DNA of 64,000 nucleotides, from NCBI GenBank assembly GCA_013397865.1, contig VZTI01000687.1, positions 786,241-850,240 of the forward strand, in the 5' to 3' direction. The stretch comes from Struthidea cinerea. Lineage: Eukaryota > Chordata > Aves > Passeriformes > Corcoracidae. The notes beneath the pieces are model-generated. The model saw only the letters and a program-made list of their open reading frames with translations, was not told the DNA's origin and did not search any database. Below, in pieces: positions 26,901 through 41,900 of this stretch; position 1 is the first letter of the stretch; the number at the start of each line of letters is the position of its first letter. A program made the translations under genes and the position numbers.

Positions 26901-29900
26901 TACACTGAACTGTATTCTGCAGCACTGACATAACCCTGACTAGCTGGATCCCCAAGTTCCCCATCTTTAAAATGGAATAAGAGCATTTCTCAGTCTTTTC
27001 TAGGAATTTTATCAAAACAAATACATTAAGGCTTGGGAGGCAGGCAGATTCCTGCTGGAATGGCAGCCATTCAAGTATCTCAGATAGATCTTTCCTGCAA
27101 CCAGTTACAATTTTCTTCTATAATTCAAGCTTCCCTCAGTGATTTGTTGCAAATGTCTTGTGATAAATGTTCCAAGGCATCTCACAGTTATTGTGAATTA
27201 TTATATGCAGCATACAGAAAATGCCACAATAAGGTATGTTTATTTAGTGTTATAAAGATGTTAATCACCCATGTTATGCTCCGTAAGCCCTTACAATGCA
27301 ATTTACATTCTCATAAAAATATCTGTACAGATATACTAACAGAACACAACACTCAGCCCATCAAAAATAAATTAAAAATGCTTCCAACCAAGACCAAGTC
27401 CTACAGAAAAGCTGCCATACCCATTTTCTCTTTGAAATATGCAGATCATTTCAAACTACAAGTTACACATCGCTTCTGGACAGCCCATCTTATCACGATG
27501 ATCAGAAATAAATCTCAGTGGTGGAATCCACCCCTCTTTAAACCAATTTTCAATAGTTAAATGCCATCAAACCGAAGCACAGTATGTGGGGACAACCAGG
27601 AAATTTGCTTCTAAGAGCACCCCTGCTGTGGAACAAAACTAAAATGCAGTGGACAGGTAGGGGAAGAGAAGAGATCAACTACAGCAGGATTGTTTCCCTC
27701 GTCCATCTGGATGAAACTTGTTTCACAAGAAAAGTGTAAAGCTCAAGTGAGGAAAAGAAAATTATGTAACTTGTTAAATGTTTTCATTTTCTGCCTTTAA
27801 AGTAAAATGTTCTTAAAGTAACAAAGACTAAGTTAAAATATATTGCCAGTCTCTGACGGAATTGGTTTTGAACCAATTTGATCTGTTCACCGGTCAGAAC
27901 AAAAGGTCATGTAGGTGAGCAAACCTACAGGTGGAGTTGCCACATTAGCAGACTCTGCCACCCTAAGACTCAATTCCAAATCTGCTGAGCTGTGGGAAAA
28001 ATTTTAGGACCATATACTTCAAATGTATATACCCATATGTATAGGTATGCACACACACACCCCAGCTGGCTTTAAAGAACTAATGAAAATTTATTAAAAC
28101 TCATCTAAAGAAAAAAAAAATTACATCAGTCAAATCTGATGTGTGCAGGAAGACTGGTCACACGTTTATAGTATATAAAATACAGAAACAAAAAACTTCC
28201 AGAAAAATCCTTTAAATCATACTTTTGGAAGGAAGTATCAAAGGCCAGGTGATGTAGGCCTTATTTAAACAACCAGACTTCCTGATCTCTCTGTTCCTCT
28301 GACTCTGGACTGGTAAGGTAAGCTGAAATTTTGCAAGGCGGGGTCACAGCAGTCAGTCAGGCTGTTGTTTATAATATAATAAGGTGTTTATTCTGCTAGG
28401 TTTAAGCTTTTAATGAAGATAGCTATCATGTAATTTAGGCTCCAATTGGACTTGTTTGACTTGTTCCTGTGAGAAATCATTTTTCCTTGTGTGCATGTAT
28501 CTCATTAATACTTCTTGTTCCTAATACTGGGAGATCATTTAGCTGAAGAGCTGTGCTAAATACACTTTCACCTGCATCTATTTAATAATTCTTTATTTCT
28601 GCATTGTAGTTACAAATCCAAATTCCTCTGGTGCAACCTAGGCTAACTCGATGCTGTTTTCAGCTCTGTTCCTTTGAACATGAGTCATGAGGTGAGCACA
28701 ACTGCACTAAGAGGATTGGGTGTAGATGCTTCTCTCCTTTATCACACAAGTGCCTACTCTCTTCAGAAAAACATTAATGGAATATATAAATTGGTGTCAG
28801 GAAAGTAATTCTACATCAATAATTTTAGAGGGACCAGAAAGTCTTCTGACTACACTTGGAACTTGGAAAGGTCTCCTACCTTCTACTGTGAATCACAGCC
28901 CATTAGCAAAGGTCCAGTTCAAATCCCATGTAGAAGGAGCCAGAAAGCTGCAGAGTTCACCTCTAACCACAGGGGACTTCAATCTGCTTTTTGTTCTTCT
29001 GAAGAAATTTCCTGGTTACAGGGTAGGACTAACAATGAACACTTACAATAACAGAACCTGTTCTAGGAGTGCAAGATCACTGCACTCCTAGACACACTTC
29101 AGAACTGAACCGAGAATTTTGCTTTGCCTTTGCTGTACTATTAAGAATACTGACTATTAAAGCCTTTCAGGCATAATTTATAACTTATCCTTTTTAAAAA
29201 GTACACTCTTAGTGACAGATGTCAGCAGTTTGCTGCCACATTTGGAAACTGGAAGTTTAAGATGTTTTCATGTGTTCTGTATTTCCTAAGTGACACAATG
29301 AGTCAATGCAAAAGTTCATGTCCTCGTAGATATTCCAAAAATTCTACAGCCCATTGCTTCACAACACCAACACTCTTCATTTAATCTACACACCAGCAGA
29401 TACCCCTCACATACCAGCACTGGAAATAAAAGGTAATTAAACCTAAAGCTGAAAAAAATCATAAAGTAAAAAAAAAACAAATATGAATAAGAATCAGTAA
29501 GAAGCAATACAATTTCATACCTGTATTTTATTGTTTAAGGATTTCAGGATTCTATCTAAACTATAATGTGTTAAATTTCACATTATTCTGAATGAGAAAA
29601 ATATTATCCTGTTGAATAAAGCCAGAAAGAATAACAGATTTACCCAAGGTGATTTTTCAGCTACCAGCAGAGAATTTATGCATAGAATTTAAAAGCCCTG
29701 ATTGTCAATTCTTCCACCTAATCAGCAGCCCACTGACACAAATCCTTAATAGATAAACTGAAGCCACTTCATATTCAAAACAAAACCCGGAATATTTAAA
29801 TACATAAACAAGCAGACTATCTTAAAGGTTAAGAAATCACAACTACTCAAATTTCAAAATATTTTGACCAATTCTAACCTGTCTCTTTATCCTTTGGATC

Positions 29901-32900
29901 AGTTAACAGCAACAGTTTGCAAGTAGGATTATTTCGGTAGAGAGGGACAAAACACACACAGGAATCTTCGAGTTCAACCTAAAAAACAAACAAGCCCTGT
30001 AGCTCTTTGTACTGCAAAGCTCACAAGAAGTACTTCACGTATCAGATGCACTTTATTGACATGCTTTACTGACATGCATGGTACAAGCTTAGCACAACAC
30101 CCTCTCAATCCTCAGCTTCAAGGCACTGAAATATACATAATATTCTAATATTAGCCATAAGGAAAGTTAATAAAAAAAAAAAATCACACTACCGAAGCTA
30201 GTGAAGACCTTAAGGCTGACTTGCCCTGGTTAGTACATAACCTGGCTTTGAACACTGTCACACGTAGACAAATGGTGTTATGAAAGACCAAACACATCAA
30301 ATGAAAACAAATACAACTTGCACTTCTTACAGCATCCTCCAGCTGAGTACTTGTGGTGTTTTGCAAACAATGAATTAAGCCTGAGGGTACAGGGAGTATC
30401 AAAGCATTAGGGCAGTGCCTGGGCAGTTTATCTTCGAGGCACAGCGAGGGTAGATAATTGGCACAATGTGGTTGAGTTGAAGGCAAAGCTAAAATCAAGC
30501 TTTTGCTCTTAGACTAAACTTCTAAATTATGTGACACACAAACACAAAATTACTGTGCTCAAACAGCTCTATATGCATAGAAATGACAATTTCCATATGA
30601 ATATTGCAAATGCTGTCATGTAAGTTTAGGTACAGGCAAAGAGTGTGCATGACTTAGCACAGTATGTACTGTACTTTCCAAAATCTGGTCCATTGTGTAT
30701 GTGTGGGTGTGCCTCTCTCCCTAATTGCACCCATTTGTCAGTTTGCTAAGAAACTCAAATCAGTCACGTGTTACATTTAATATTTCTTGGTACATTGAAG
30801 AAATATGAATATGGATTATTCAGGATAACAACTCTAAGCTGAAACCAGTGAACCAGTGTTCACTAGTTGATGAGTGCCAGAATCCTGGAAGCATCTATGC
30901 AAACACTGGACTCCAGGAACGAAAACCTTGAAAACTGCTTGAAATCTGTATTCATGAGCTTGCCTAAATCACAGTCTGTTCTGGGGATTCAGTCGTTCTT
31001 TACATGCTTCAAACATAACAGCATCCATGTCATAATGGCACCTGGGAGCATTTCCATAATGAAAAGGCCAGGACTGTTTCCAATACTGCCATGATTGTTA
31101 TTTTGTTTGATAAGGTAATGCGCACTTTCACAGGTGTTAACAAGAGCAGCACGAGCCAAGCATAGCTTTGTGCATGACCACTGCCAACAGGCTTCCATCC
31201 TGACTCGCAGTAATCCTTGCTATTTGTGTGCTGGGTGCTTGACCAAGCCATACCAAAAAGAAGTTCTGTGACCCCAGCAAGTGGGCTGACAGCCACTTAA
31301 CTCCTGTGAAATAATGATTCACTGCTGCCAGTCCTGCCACTTGAAACCTGCTTTAATTCAGATGCAGAAGGCGAAAAAAAATGCTTGGTAATGCAGTCAT
31401 TATCCAAACACCAAACCCCTCATCCTTCAGGTTGTAGGTATATAACAGATTGTTAGCTGGGACGGTCACTGGGAACAGGAGCTTTGCTTTATTACATTTA
31501 AATTATTTTTAATTACAAAACATGAACATTCTTTGGGCTATTTATTATAGAGTATAAGGAAAAAGACAATACAGCAAGAACACTACCATTACTTATGCCC
31601 TTGACTGGCTGTCTGACTGCAGATTAGCTTAGACCTGAGTTAAATGAAGGCAAAGAGAAATGTGTTGCTATGAGACTCAAATCAGTCACGTGATATATTT
31701 AAGGGCTGGTGACAAGCCACAAAAATCAAGACAGTTGTGAATCAAAAGCCAGAAGTCCACCTTTAACTGATCTCAGCATGCATGGCTATTGCAGGAATAC
31801 ACTCAGCACCGCCTGGGATTTTAACCTCCCCTCCCTTCTACTGGAACAGCAAATGAACCTCTGAAAGTACAACCAGGCATGAAAGGTAAGGACACAGAAG
31901 CCCCAAACTGGGGGATCTTTGCATGTTCAGTCCGTTTGTATTTAACCCTACAGGCTCCACTAGAGGGCATTAAAAGAGTATTTAACGCCAGTTACATTCC
32001 CGGAAAGCCGAAGCTTAACCCACCTGGAAGAGCATTTTTCTAGAAACTACTGCACATTATTTTCCTAAATTGCAGAAAAGCTACAGTATTCCAAACATTC
32101 ATTTTAACTAATCCAATTTCTGCTTTGACAGTACAATAACAGGTACCTCAGCCCACCTTTCATGATCTACAAAATGCTCAGAATTAAAGGTTTCATATGT
32201 TGACTGAAGTAAAAAATTTTAATAGGCCTGTTCAGCCATCTCTATTCCACCCAGGTGTCTTAGGAACAGAATTCCTTTGGGAGAATCCACACTCAAAATT
32301 ACCAAAATAAGTATTGGAAAGAATGGAAACAAAAGACAGACTGTATCACAATGACTGTGTAAACTGCATAGTAGAGGCAGAATACAGAGCAGCACCATGG
32401 CATAAATCTCTATAAAATTCGCTTTTGAGTCAGTCCTGTAAGGAGGCAGGTCAAGATGCAAAGTTCACCAAAGTGCTTCAAACCCTCTTCCACACTTAGA
32501 GGGTTTTAGACTTGGGATTTAAGCTTATCTCTCATTTACAGCATGCAAACTATTTGAAATAATGCAGGATTTGCTGATTTTAAGAGACCTGCAATCCAGC
32601 CACACCAGTTTACCCCTACTAACAGACCATGAGCACAACCAACAAATTAATTTGCAAGTATCTAACTTGCAGCATGAGAAACATCAGCCTACTACCTCTC
32701 GTCCTCCAGGGATGGAAAAAACATCAGGAGTAGACAATGATTTCTTCAAGAGTTTTTCATAGTATGTTTCAGCATCTGCTTGCAGAGCCTCTGGATCTCC
32801 TCCTATTGTATCAACTAAGTAAAGTCGACCTGTGATTAAAATAAAACACAAGATATTTTTACTTTTTAAATTAACTAAGAAATGTAAGTCTTAAAACCTC

Positions 32901-35900
32901 AGTTTCCCCAGCAGCTGCTTGGTGTGGCTGGGCCTCAAGGACCTCATTAGAGCCTTCTGTATAATCTTAGTCTAAAATAGTAAGGCTCATAAAAACCTGT
33001 CTGTGTGTTATTTATCTATATGTTATTTACCTCTTAACATGCAATTTTATAAAGCAGAACCATGACAGCACCAAATCACACTTGTCTCCTTTGAATTCAA
33101 CAAGCACAGTCTCAAATTTCTCTAGGCATAAGTAAATAGCTTTAAAGCTGGAAGAGAAAAAAAATTCTTCAAAATACAGCCTGAGTTCAGCACTGTCCAA
33201 AAATACAACAGGGAGAGAATTCCAAAGCTTCCATTCTGTCTTGGAAGACTGCCCCTTTTTGGGTCAGTCTATGATCTGCTGCTTGTTATTAACTTTTTCC
33301 CTTTCTTTTTTGAGTAACATCAGATGGGCATTTTCACAACAATGAAATAATATAAAAAACTTACCTACAAAAGACTTCCCAAAATAGCAACATCATCTTC
33401 TACACAACTTAACTTTGAATCCATGCAACTCAGTGCTGGAGGGTATTTGTTTACTGCATGCAAACAAAAATTACATATATCTGATGCCCGTGACCTAAAT
33501 GCAAAGTCCAACTTGGTGCTCCTGAAGAAGCAATAACCTCCTCCTGATATAACAAACCAGACTCTCTGGTGGCTCATCACCAGCCCAAGAACATGACAAG
33601 AAATGCGTTAATAGCCCAAATGATGTCCTACAACTCTTCTACCACAGGAAGGCAATAGCTTCAATTTAACGGGCTTTCAATCGAGCTACACCTGCAACTC
33701 GTGTGAGCCCCAAACTGAGGACCAAATCTTCTACCACACAGCTGTACCTGGTACCTTAGCTCTGAATCATCCCTTTTAAATCATGGTTTGGTCTCACACG
33801 GCAGCTCCCTTGGTAAGTTAAATGTGAAATAACTGCACTGATAGTAAAGTAAATGGCCGAGTCAATAAAGAGTCTTAAAAGGACCAGTGCAAGACCTGTC
33901 TATACTAAGATTAACAAACTATTAATCATATAGGTACCATATTGAAAATGATACCTTTCCACGTAAAAGTAGGAGCACGGGCTTTGTATTACCAGGTGGG
34001 ACTATTCACCCATGGTCCCACCATTCTACTTCCAGCAGTGATCAGTATCTGATTCCTCAGCAAAAGGATAAGAAAATTAAAATGCTTAAAATGCTTTAAA
34101 CACTGTTTTCCTGCCCTTTGCAGGCAACCAGCTTCCATCCTGAGGCTTGGCAGCAAAGCTGTGTACTCAGAATGCTGAAGAGAAGCTGCTCTGTAAATGG
34201 GTTTCATAGCATGCTTGTATGTGACAAAATGGGAGAGAAAAGAGCATTGCAACACTAGCAACTCGAGTCACATTATAAAATCCCAGGCAGTACTTAAACA
34301 CCATTGAAGCAAAGAAGTTATGTCAGGAGAGAAATTAAAGATTATTATTCAAAACTTTGGTAATTCACAAAAGTAAATTTACTAGTAAATTAATCCTTTA
34401 CAAAAGAGCAGCATGTAAGACTTCAGTTTAGCACAAAGAAAAATATTTGCCATGCTAACAAATACTGTTCGTGAGGTGCTGCTTACAAGGCTCCCTCCTG
34501 CCACAGTGCAGCCAATGCAACTTATCAGCACAGCTGTGTTTTCTTCTCACTGATCAAAGCAATTAACTTTCTGCTACATAATATGCTTGTACTCTAAGGT
34601 AAGAAGGCCCACTTGAAGGACAAAATAAGGTCACAGATTAAATAACGAGGCACCAGAGAAAACTTCTGATCAACTCTCCATCAATACAGCTTTGCACAAA
34701 ACTACTCTCTTCCTCTAAGAAATGCTTTTAGATTTCCAGTGAACATGTCTTTCCTGTGCAATACACTGAAAAGGCCCAAGTGAGTTAAGAGCACATATTC
34801 CAACAAAAGTAAAATCAAAAAATTTTTCATGAAGAAAAAAACAACAAGGGAGTAGAGAGAGTGAAGTTCCTTTAGGAACAATATGGAACAGAAGTGCCAC
34901 TTTAGGTACTCTGGAATGGCCTCAAGAAGTCAGTGGTGCTAAGGCTGGCTTTTGTGAACACCCCACCAAAATGTGCACACACGTGCATATACCACTCATA
35001 CTGCTCGTCTGATATACGCAGGGGAAAAATCACTTGTCTGAATTTCTTTTTATGTTAACTAACGTGTTTCCAAGTTTTTCCCAGTACAAAGTGACAAAGT
35101 AACATTTGCCCTGCTGTCCCTTTTACACTTCTTTTGTATACAAACACAAGGAAAAAAACCCTCTAAGTCCATAACTATTGCGATTAGGCATTCAACTAAA
35201 TCAATAATTACTGCTGGCTAACAGGATGTTATAAAGGTTGCTAAATCAAGTGCAAAATAATCTGTTTTAAAATAAAAGCAGTGCTGTTCTCCCAGGAGTA
35301 CTTCAGTCTGAGGCCCAATCAGCATCTTGGGATATCAAAATTACAAAGTTCCAAGGACAGCCTTTTGACCTAATTGGAATGACAGGATTTTATTTGAATT
35401 TGATCTTACCTAGCAGCAACAAAAGAGCACATGGTGGCAGCCAGACTGCCAGGACCCTGCCAGCAGCTCCTGTGAGGGGCTCTGTGCACAAAGGGTTACC
35501 CGAGTCACAAAAGAGGCCTCCTGCTGTAGCCACAGAGGAGGGACCATAAACCAGGAGAGTAAATTTAGAACGGGAGGCCTCCTGCACCAGAGGGATTCCT
35601 GACATTGGGGCTGACATCTTAAACAGCCAAAGCTGCTAAACAAGGTCAAGGCATCATCGAGGTGGATGGTGGAGCAGCAGTGACAGGGAGGGGGTGACAG
35701 ACAGGTACCAGCCTTTGTCTTCTGCAGTGCACAGGCATTCAGGGCAAAGGACATGGAAGCTTTGCAATTCCACAGGGAAAAACTTACCTAGAGACAAATA
35801 ATTGAGAAACCCAATGAGCACATTTCCATTTCAGGCATACAGAATAGATTTTAAAGCAAAAACTAGCAGCGCATCTGCTTCTCTCTTTTGTTTCCATGGA

Positions 35901-38900
35901 GCAGTCTGGGCCACATTCTCGAGCGAGGATGTGCAAGTACATCTCCTCTCACTCTGGTGATCTGTCATCAATTTGTACTAAGAATCTGATTTTTTTAAAG
36001 TGAAAAGCTACAGCTAAAACCAGCTATAAGTACCAGCAGGCACTGCCCATACAGCTCAGTCATCTTTAGGAGATCCTACCTTCCAGAACCTCAGCATAAA
36101 ACATTGTCCAACTCTGCCAAAAAGGAATAAACCAAGGCCCCTGTTTCGGTCTAGACCCCTAAGCTCATCTTTTTGTACTCCCACTGCTATTCCACCCCTT
36201 GTCTCCTCCAGAAGAGAGAACTGAATTTCATGGCGGTTTCATCAAGTGGACAAATATACTCCTTGAAAGGTAAAAGTCACACAAATTTTACTTCACTTGG
36301 GACCCACAAAGATCAATATGTGGGAATTCAGGTATCTCATCAGCACACATATGTTCTGCATCAGGTAGATAAATGCAATCACAAAATGGGAGACAGTATT
36401 CTACTCCAAACTAAATTAATTTTTATGAATTAGAGACAGACCCCCATCATTACAGATTCAGCAAGAATTTCATTCTATCAGTTAAAGTAAGCAGGAAATA
36501 TTTTTCCATGGGCAAAAGAATTTATTCTCAATACAACAGAAAACACATGGTGCATACAGTCGCATGTGAAATTCCAGAAGTGAAACTACAGACTGTGGTA
36601 ATGTCCAAAGGTAAAGGAGATACTTCCACCTAATCAGATACTCTGAAAAATTATTTTTGACCATGAAGCCAATACACAGTTTACTAAACAAGAGATGTTT
36701 CCTAGAACCATGGAATGGTTTGGGTAGCAAGTAACTGTAAAGATCATCTCATTCCAACCCCCTGCCACGGGCAGGGACACCTTCCATTATGCCAGTTTGC
36801 TCCAAGCCCTGTCCAACCTGGCCTTGAACACTTCCAAGGATGAGGGATATTTGCTTTCATTGTTAAGAATCTTCTATTCCTACATTCACATGTAGCTAAT
36901 TAATACTGTTCCCTTAAGCCAACAAAGTTGGTGATGCAGTTTTTTTCCAGACTAGACACACCACTGTCTTGATTAAGATGCATTGAGGTATTGCTGGTCC
37001 TCCCAGGAAAGTCAGACTTGTTGAAATGCCCATTTCAGAGATCTGTAAGGGCATTCAGGATGCAGCCAGATTGTAAAGCAAAATACATCAACCTCACTGT
37101 AGATGAAGCATGAAAAGTGTTATGTCTGAAGTGAATTAATCATTTATCCTACAACTACTTTTTCATGTTCTACAAACACAGAGAAGGATACTACATGCAT
37201 CCATTAAGAACTGTATGTTTACAGAAGAGCCATCAGTCACCACAGGATTTGTATCTGGATTTTGTACATTTGCGCAAATTTGTGCATAATTTTACATGTA
37301 AAAATATGAAAAATACCTCCGATTTCTAGTGCTGTAGGAACAAGAGAGATAAAAAGAATTTAACATTTCTAATTTTCAAGTTTCTTTCTTTTAAATTCAG
37401 TTTTGCCATTTCTAATGCTTGCAATAGCAGCACTGGCTTTGTTTATTGGCTTTATTTTCATGTTAATATATTTAACAATAACAAAAAAAACCACCACACC
37501 AAAAAAACAACTTCAGCAGGTTTCAAGTGTTTCTGATGATATTCTGAAGGGTTTTGTCCAAGAAGTATTTTCCTTTTTTTTCTTTTTAAACCAAAAACCA
37601 CTTTGCAGTATGAGACAAACATGCACCAAAACAAAATGACAGTATATCATGTCAATATTTAGGAGGGAATGTTGCTGTAACTAAACCATGCAACTGAGAC
37701 TAGAACTCCTAAGATTTATTCTTAACACAGGTGTGTTTTTGTGGCCCCTAACAAATCACTGCATCTTCTGACTGGTTTCTTATCAGTTAAGTGTATGTCT
37801 TATCTACCACTTCAAAAGGGTGTGATGTTTTCCTTATCAGTGCCTCTGAAGCCACTATGTAAAAAGACCAAGAAGTCACATAACATAAATTGTTCTCAGT
37901 TCTCCCGTGGACTGTCACTGTCATACCACGGAAGCACAGCCAGGACAGTGTCTATTGAATAACTATTTTTTTACCCTTCTAAACCATACACACATGACTG
38001 AAGTGCTGTCCCTCACCCTCTCATAGGGGCAGGAGCTCTGTGATAAACAGCAGGGCTTCACATCAACTCTTCTCCTTCCCTTCCCATGAGCCTGAACAAC
38101 TCCAGGCATGTGGTTATCGTTAGACAACCGTATTTGTTTAACCTTTCAAAGGAAGGAAGAGGTCTTTGGCTCGCTCCCGGGAGTAAACGCAGAACCTGAC
38201 TCTCACATCCTGAATTTAATTGAGCAAATACATGTCAAAAACCCAAATTCTGGTGTAAATGAAACTGCAGTATCATAACAACATGTGGTGGCAGCGGAGC
38301 CAGCGGGCAAACGCCGTGGGTGTGGTATCTGTCCAGCACAGCAAGGCAGCTCTGCACCACATGCTGCACATCATCCATGAAAACAATGTCCTTCCCACTG
38401 CACTGCTTTCCCCCATTACTAATAGAACAAGAACTCTTGGAATATTCAGGATGCAAAAGTTGCATTGGCGCTAACAGGTTTGTATGTTTCAATCCCAAAA
38501 TTCCATTCATATATCACTTACTATTCTATCACAACTCAAATGGCAAGAAGGGCTTCAGGAGACAAACTAAATAAAAGTTTCTGTCTGTAAATAATCTTCA
38601 ACAGTGGAATCCATAACTGAAGGCAGAGGGGAAAAAAATAATCCTAATATCACTCCCAATCAGGAAACCTGTTTGATTAATTAGATGAGTTCAGCTGTAC
38701 ATGTCATTGCTACAAATTCTGTCACTCAAATGGAGGGCAGACCAAATGTTAGGTATTCCAAACACAGGCTGCCATCCTGCTAGCCATGCTGTACCCACAA
38801 ACATATTTTTACTACTGATTTTAGAAAAGAGAAGAAAAAAGCTTTAGGTATATGCATATATTTAGCTGGCCGTAGATGAGAAAAAGCTCTGAAAAATGTC

Positions 38901-41900
38901 AAACACCTTGCAATTTTCACACACTTCCATGAGCTCTGAAGGCCTTCAGAACCTTCCATTACCAGGTCTATAAAACACATGTTATTCATTTTCCAAAACT
39001 TAAGGTAATCCACAATTTTTGAAATGGAAAAAAAAATAGACAAGGAAATTAAATAATTGATTTAATCATTTAGCTTTTTTAATAAAAATACTTAGCTGAA
39101 ACCACATTAATTAAAATGTTTTGGAGGCTCGAAAAGCAAGCGCATATTGAAGGGAATCACATAATGGTCAGTGCATACTGAAGGGATATTTCCTCCACTG
39201 TAACCTGCACTACTCCCATAATGAAAGTTCCATCAAACAGGTTCCAACTTTATCTATTTTTCCTCAGATGGATCTTTAGCAGTGTTATACTTACAAATAT
39301 AAAGCCACATCCAACTCATAGTACAAATAAACTAAAATACATCTGTGTAAACAGGCTACCCCTGTCCTATTACACACACAATGCACATCTGAACTGGCAC
39401 GTTTAGCAAAAAGTTTCAACCTAATGTAATTGAAAAAACCTGAGGTATTACAGCCCAGAAACAGACTTTACAAATAAAAACTGCAGCATACTGTTAAACC
39501 ATGGAAGTGCTACCAGCTGTAGCTATGACATATCAGAATTCATACTTCTGCACATTTAACTTTGTTTTTCACAGAGCTTAGATGTAAAAAAGAAAGAGGC
39601 AGCTTACAGACTAATTCAGGGAAAAAATGCAATGCTGGAGAAAAGGGAGATTTAGGATTGTCATTAATTAAGGCTTTAAGGTTCATGTTCACATCAGGTT
39701 TTCCAAGGAAATTCTATCAATTCAGTGGCATTGCTGCTAATACCTCTGAACTTGTGAACATCAGCATCAAGTTCTCAATAAATACTAGTTTTCATACAAT
39801 CAAGAAATGGGCAGAAGTGTCCCTGGAAGAGTCTAACTTTGACTTTTCAGGCAGAGATATGGATTTTGGAATCATAGAATGGTTCAGGTGGGAAGGGACC
39901 TTAAAGATCATCAGTTCCTTGCCACGGAGAGGAACACCTTCCACTATCTCTCCCAGGTTGCTCCAAGCCCTGTCCAACCTGGCCTTGGACACTTCCAGGA
40001 ATGGGGCAGCCACAGCTTCTCTGGCTTCAAACTTGTCTTTTCTTGCATACGGCAGCAAAAAAAATCTGAATTTGTCAACTTAATTATTTGTCTATCCCCT
40101 AAACAAAATAAAATATACAAGCTTTCCAGAACAACTGGAAAGAGGCTGATTTGAAAGGAGAATGACAGGATTCTGTGAACAGTAGTAGAGCTTTTATGAA
40201 GCACAAGTGCAAATGTAGGTAGTGGCAATTCAATCCTTTACAAAGATGGAAGGTAGAAAGGAGGATGCATTGGTCCAAAGTCAACCTGCAGCTTAAGGGA
40301 AAGGAGGACAACAATGACTCCCATCGTGATAAACAAGGAATAGTGAAATGGCAGGAAATGACAACTGAGTATGACAAATGGTCTAGCACAGAGATGAATT
40401 CATCCCATGGGGAGAAGCCACACAGACTGACAGGACACTCAGAACATGGCTGTGTTTAAATAATTAACAGTTATGACTGAAACACACACTGCTACAACCT
40501 GGCACCAGGGCTAGGATTTAAGTACCACATCAAATACGTTTCCCCATTACTACCATCATCCAAAGGAAGTGTGAGAAACCTAAAGTCACAGCACACACAG
40601 TCCTTAACACCACCTCATACAAACTGCAGCACCATGTGGCACACCAGGAGTACCTGAAAGCCCTGCTTTGCTATCAGAAAGGACAGTATTCCCCAAACAA
40701 AGCAGCGATGAAAATATGAGACAACTGTCTGGATTTTCAGATACCAGCTTCAAATACCACATAATTTGAGTTGCAAATGCTTTACACGTGACAGGCCTAC
40801 TGCTCCCACCAGCAGAGAGCATAAGTCTGCCTAAGAAAGCCCAGCAGCCTTTCTCCAAATTACTTGCAAGGAGCAATTTGCACAGCCAGAATAATCTCAA
40901 AATAAAGCAATTAATTTGGATTGGGGGGTGGAGGGGAACGAAAGAAACAAAAAAACAATATCCCTTCCCCCAGTAATTTCCACTTTGCTAAATTTATTAC
41001 ACGGCTGCAAATTAATATGTCACCTGCACCAGCTATCACAAGGCAGTCTCAGAACTTGCTTTAATAAACAGCTGCCAGTAGTGGAGGAAATATGTAAACA
41101 TCTCTCTTGCTTCTCTGTGCCATTGTGTCAGCTATTCTACACGTCTTTGAAGGCGCTCCAAAATCAGCATGGCTCTGCTTTTCCCTTTTTCTCCTTTTGG
41201 GAGGAGGAAAAAGCAGAGAAGGAAAAGACAGGCTGGCAACAGAGGGCTAACTCTGTGCTTGCTGTGCTCTTGACAGTGAGGCTGAGTGTGTTCAAATTCA
41301 GTTTACACAGGCTCTTCTGTAAGGACAAAAGAAACAACTGCTGGTGGTTAAAAATGCAAAAGGTTTTGATTGCAATTGCTTGACAATCAGCCAAAGATAT
41401 GACTACGGGGAAAAACACAGCACGGCAGCTATGACCAGAATGCAAGAAACAAGGAAAAACACATGGCTCGACTTCAGAGCAGAAAATTGACTTAGGCTTT
41501 GCATAAATGACAGCATACCTCCAAGCCTGCCTGATCCACAGTCTGCCTGGAATGGGAACATGTAGGCTAAAAGCAGAGCCTATTAAAAGGCATAATGTTT
41601 CTAAACGGCATCTGTTACGTACTAATAAGCATTACTTAAAGGACACAGGCCTTAAAATTGCTACCAAACGTGCACTTAACTGAAACTGCTGCAAGGCAGT
41701 TACCACAATGTCACATGACACCATGGGAATCTGAATAATAGAAAATGTTTTTATTTCATTTGGTTTGAAATCATTATGCAGGAAAAATATGGAGGCACCG
41801 TCTGAGATTTTGAAACTGTGCAACTTCACAGGAATGAAACACCAGCAAGAATTACATCAGCGGAGCCATTTGCCATCTGTTGTCAGTAATACTATAAAGC

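Larger units (their letters stand above)
29979..32695 (-). other. FAM169B: FAM169B intron 2
   Basis: 2.7 kb. It contains two diverged copies of a roughly 37-nt segment with a GTCACGTG E-box core at 30743-30780 and 31665-31702. No extra exon was recognised. Confidence 0.7.

Noticed and set aside
39562..40083. 173-codon plus-strand ORF
   Set aside because: It runs through the CR1 tail at 39870-40026 and has no similarity elsewhere; the CR1 part merely lacks stops in that frame.
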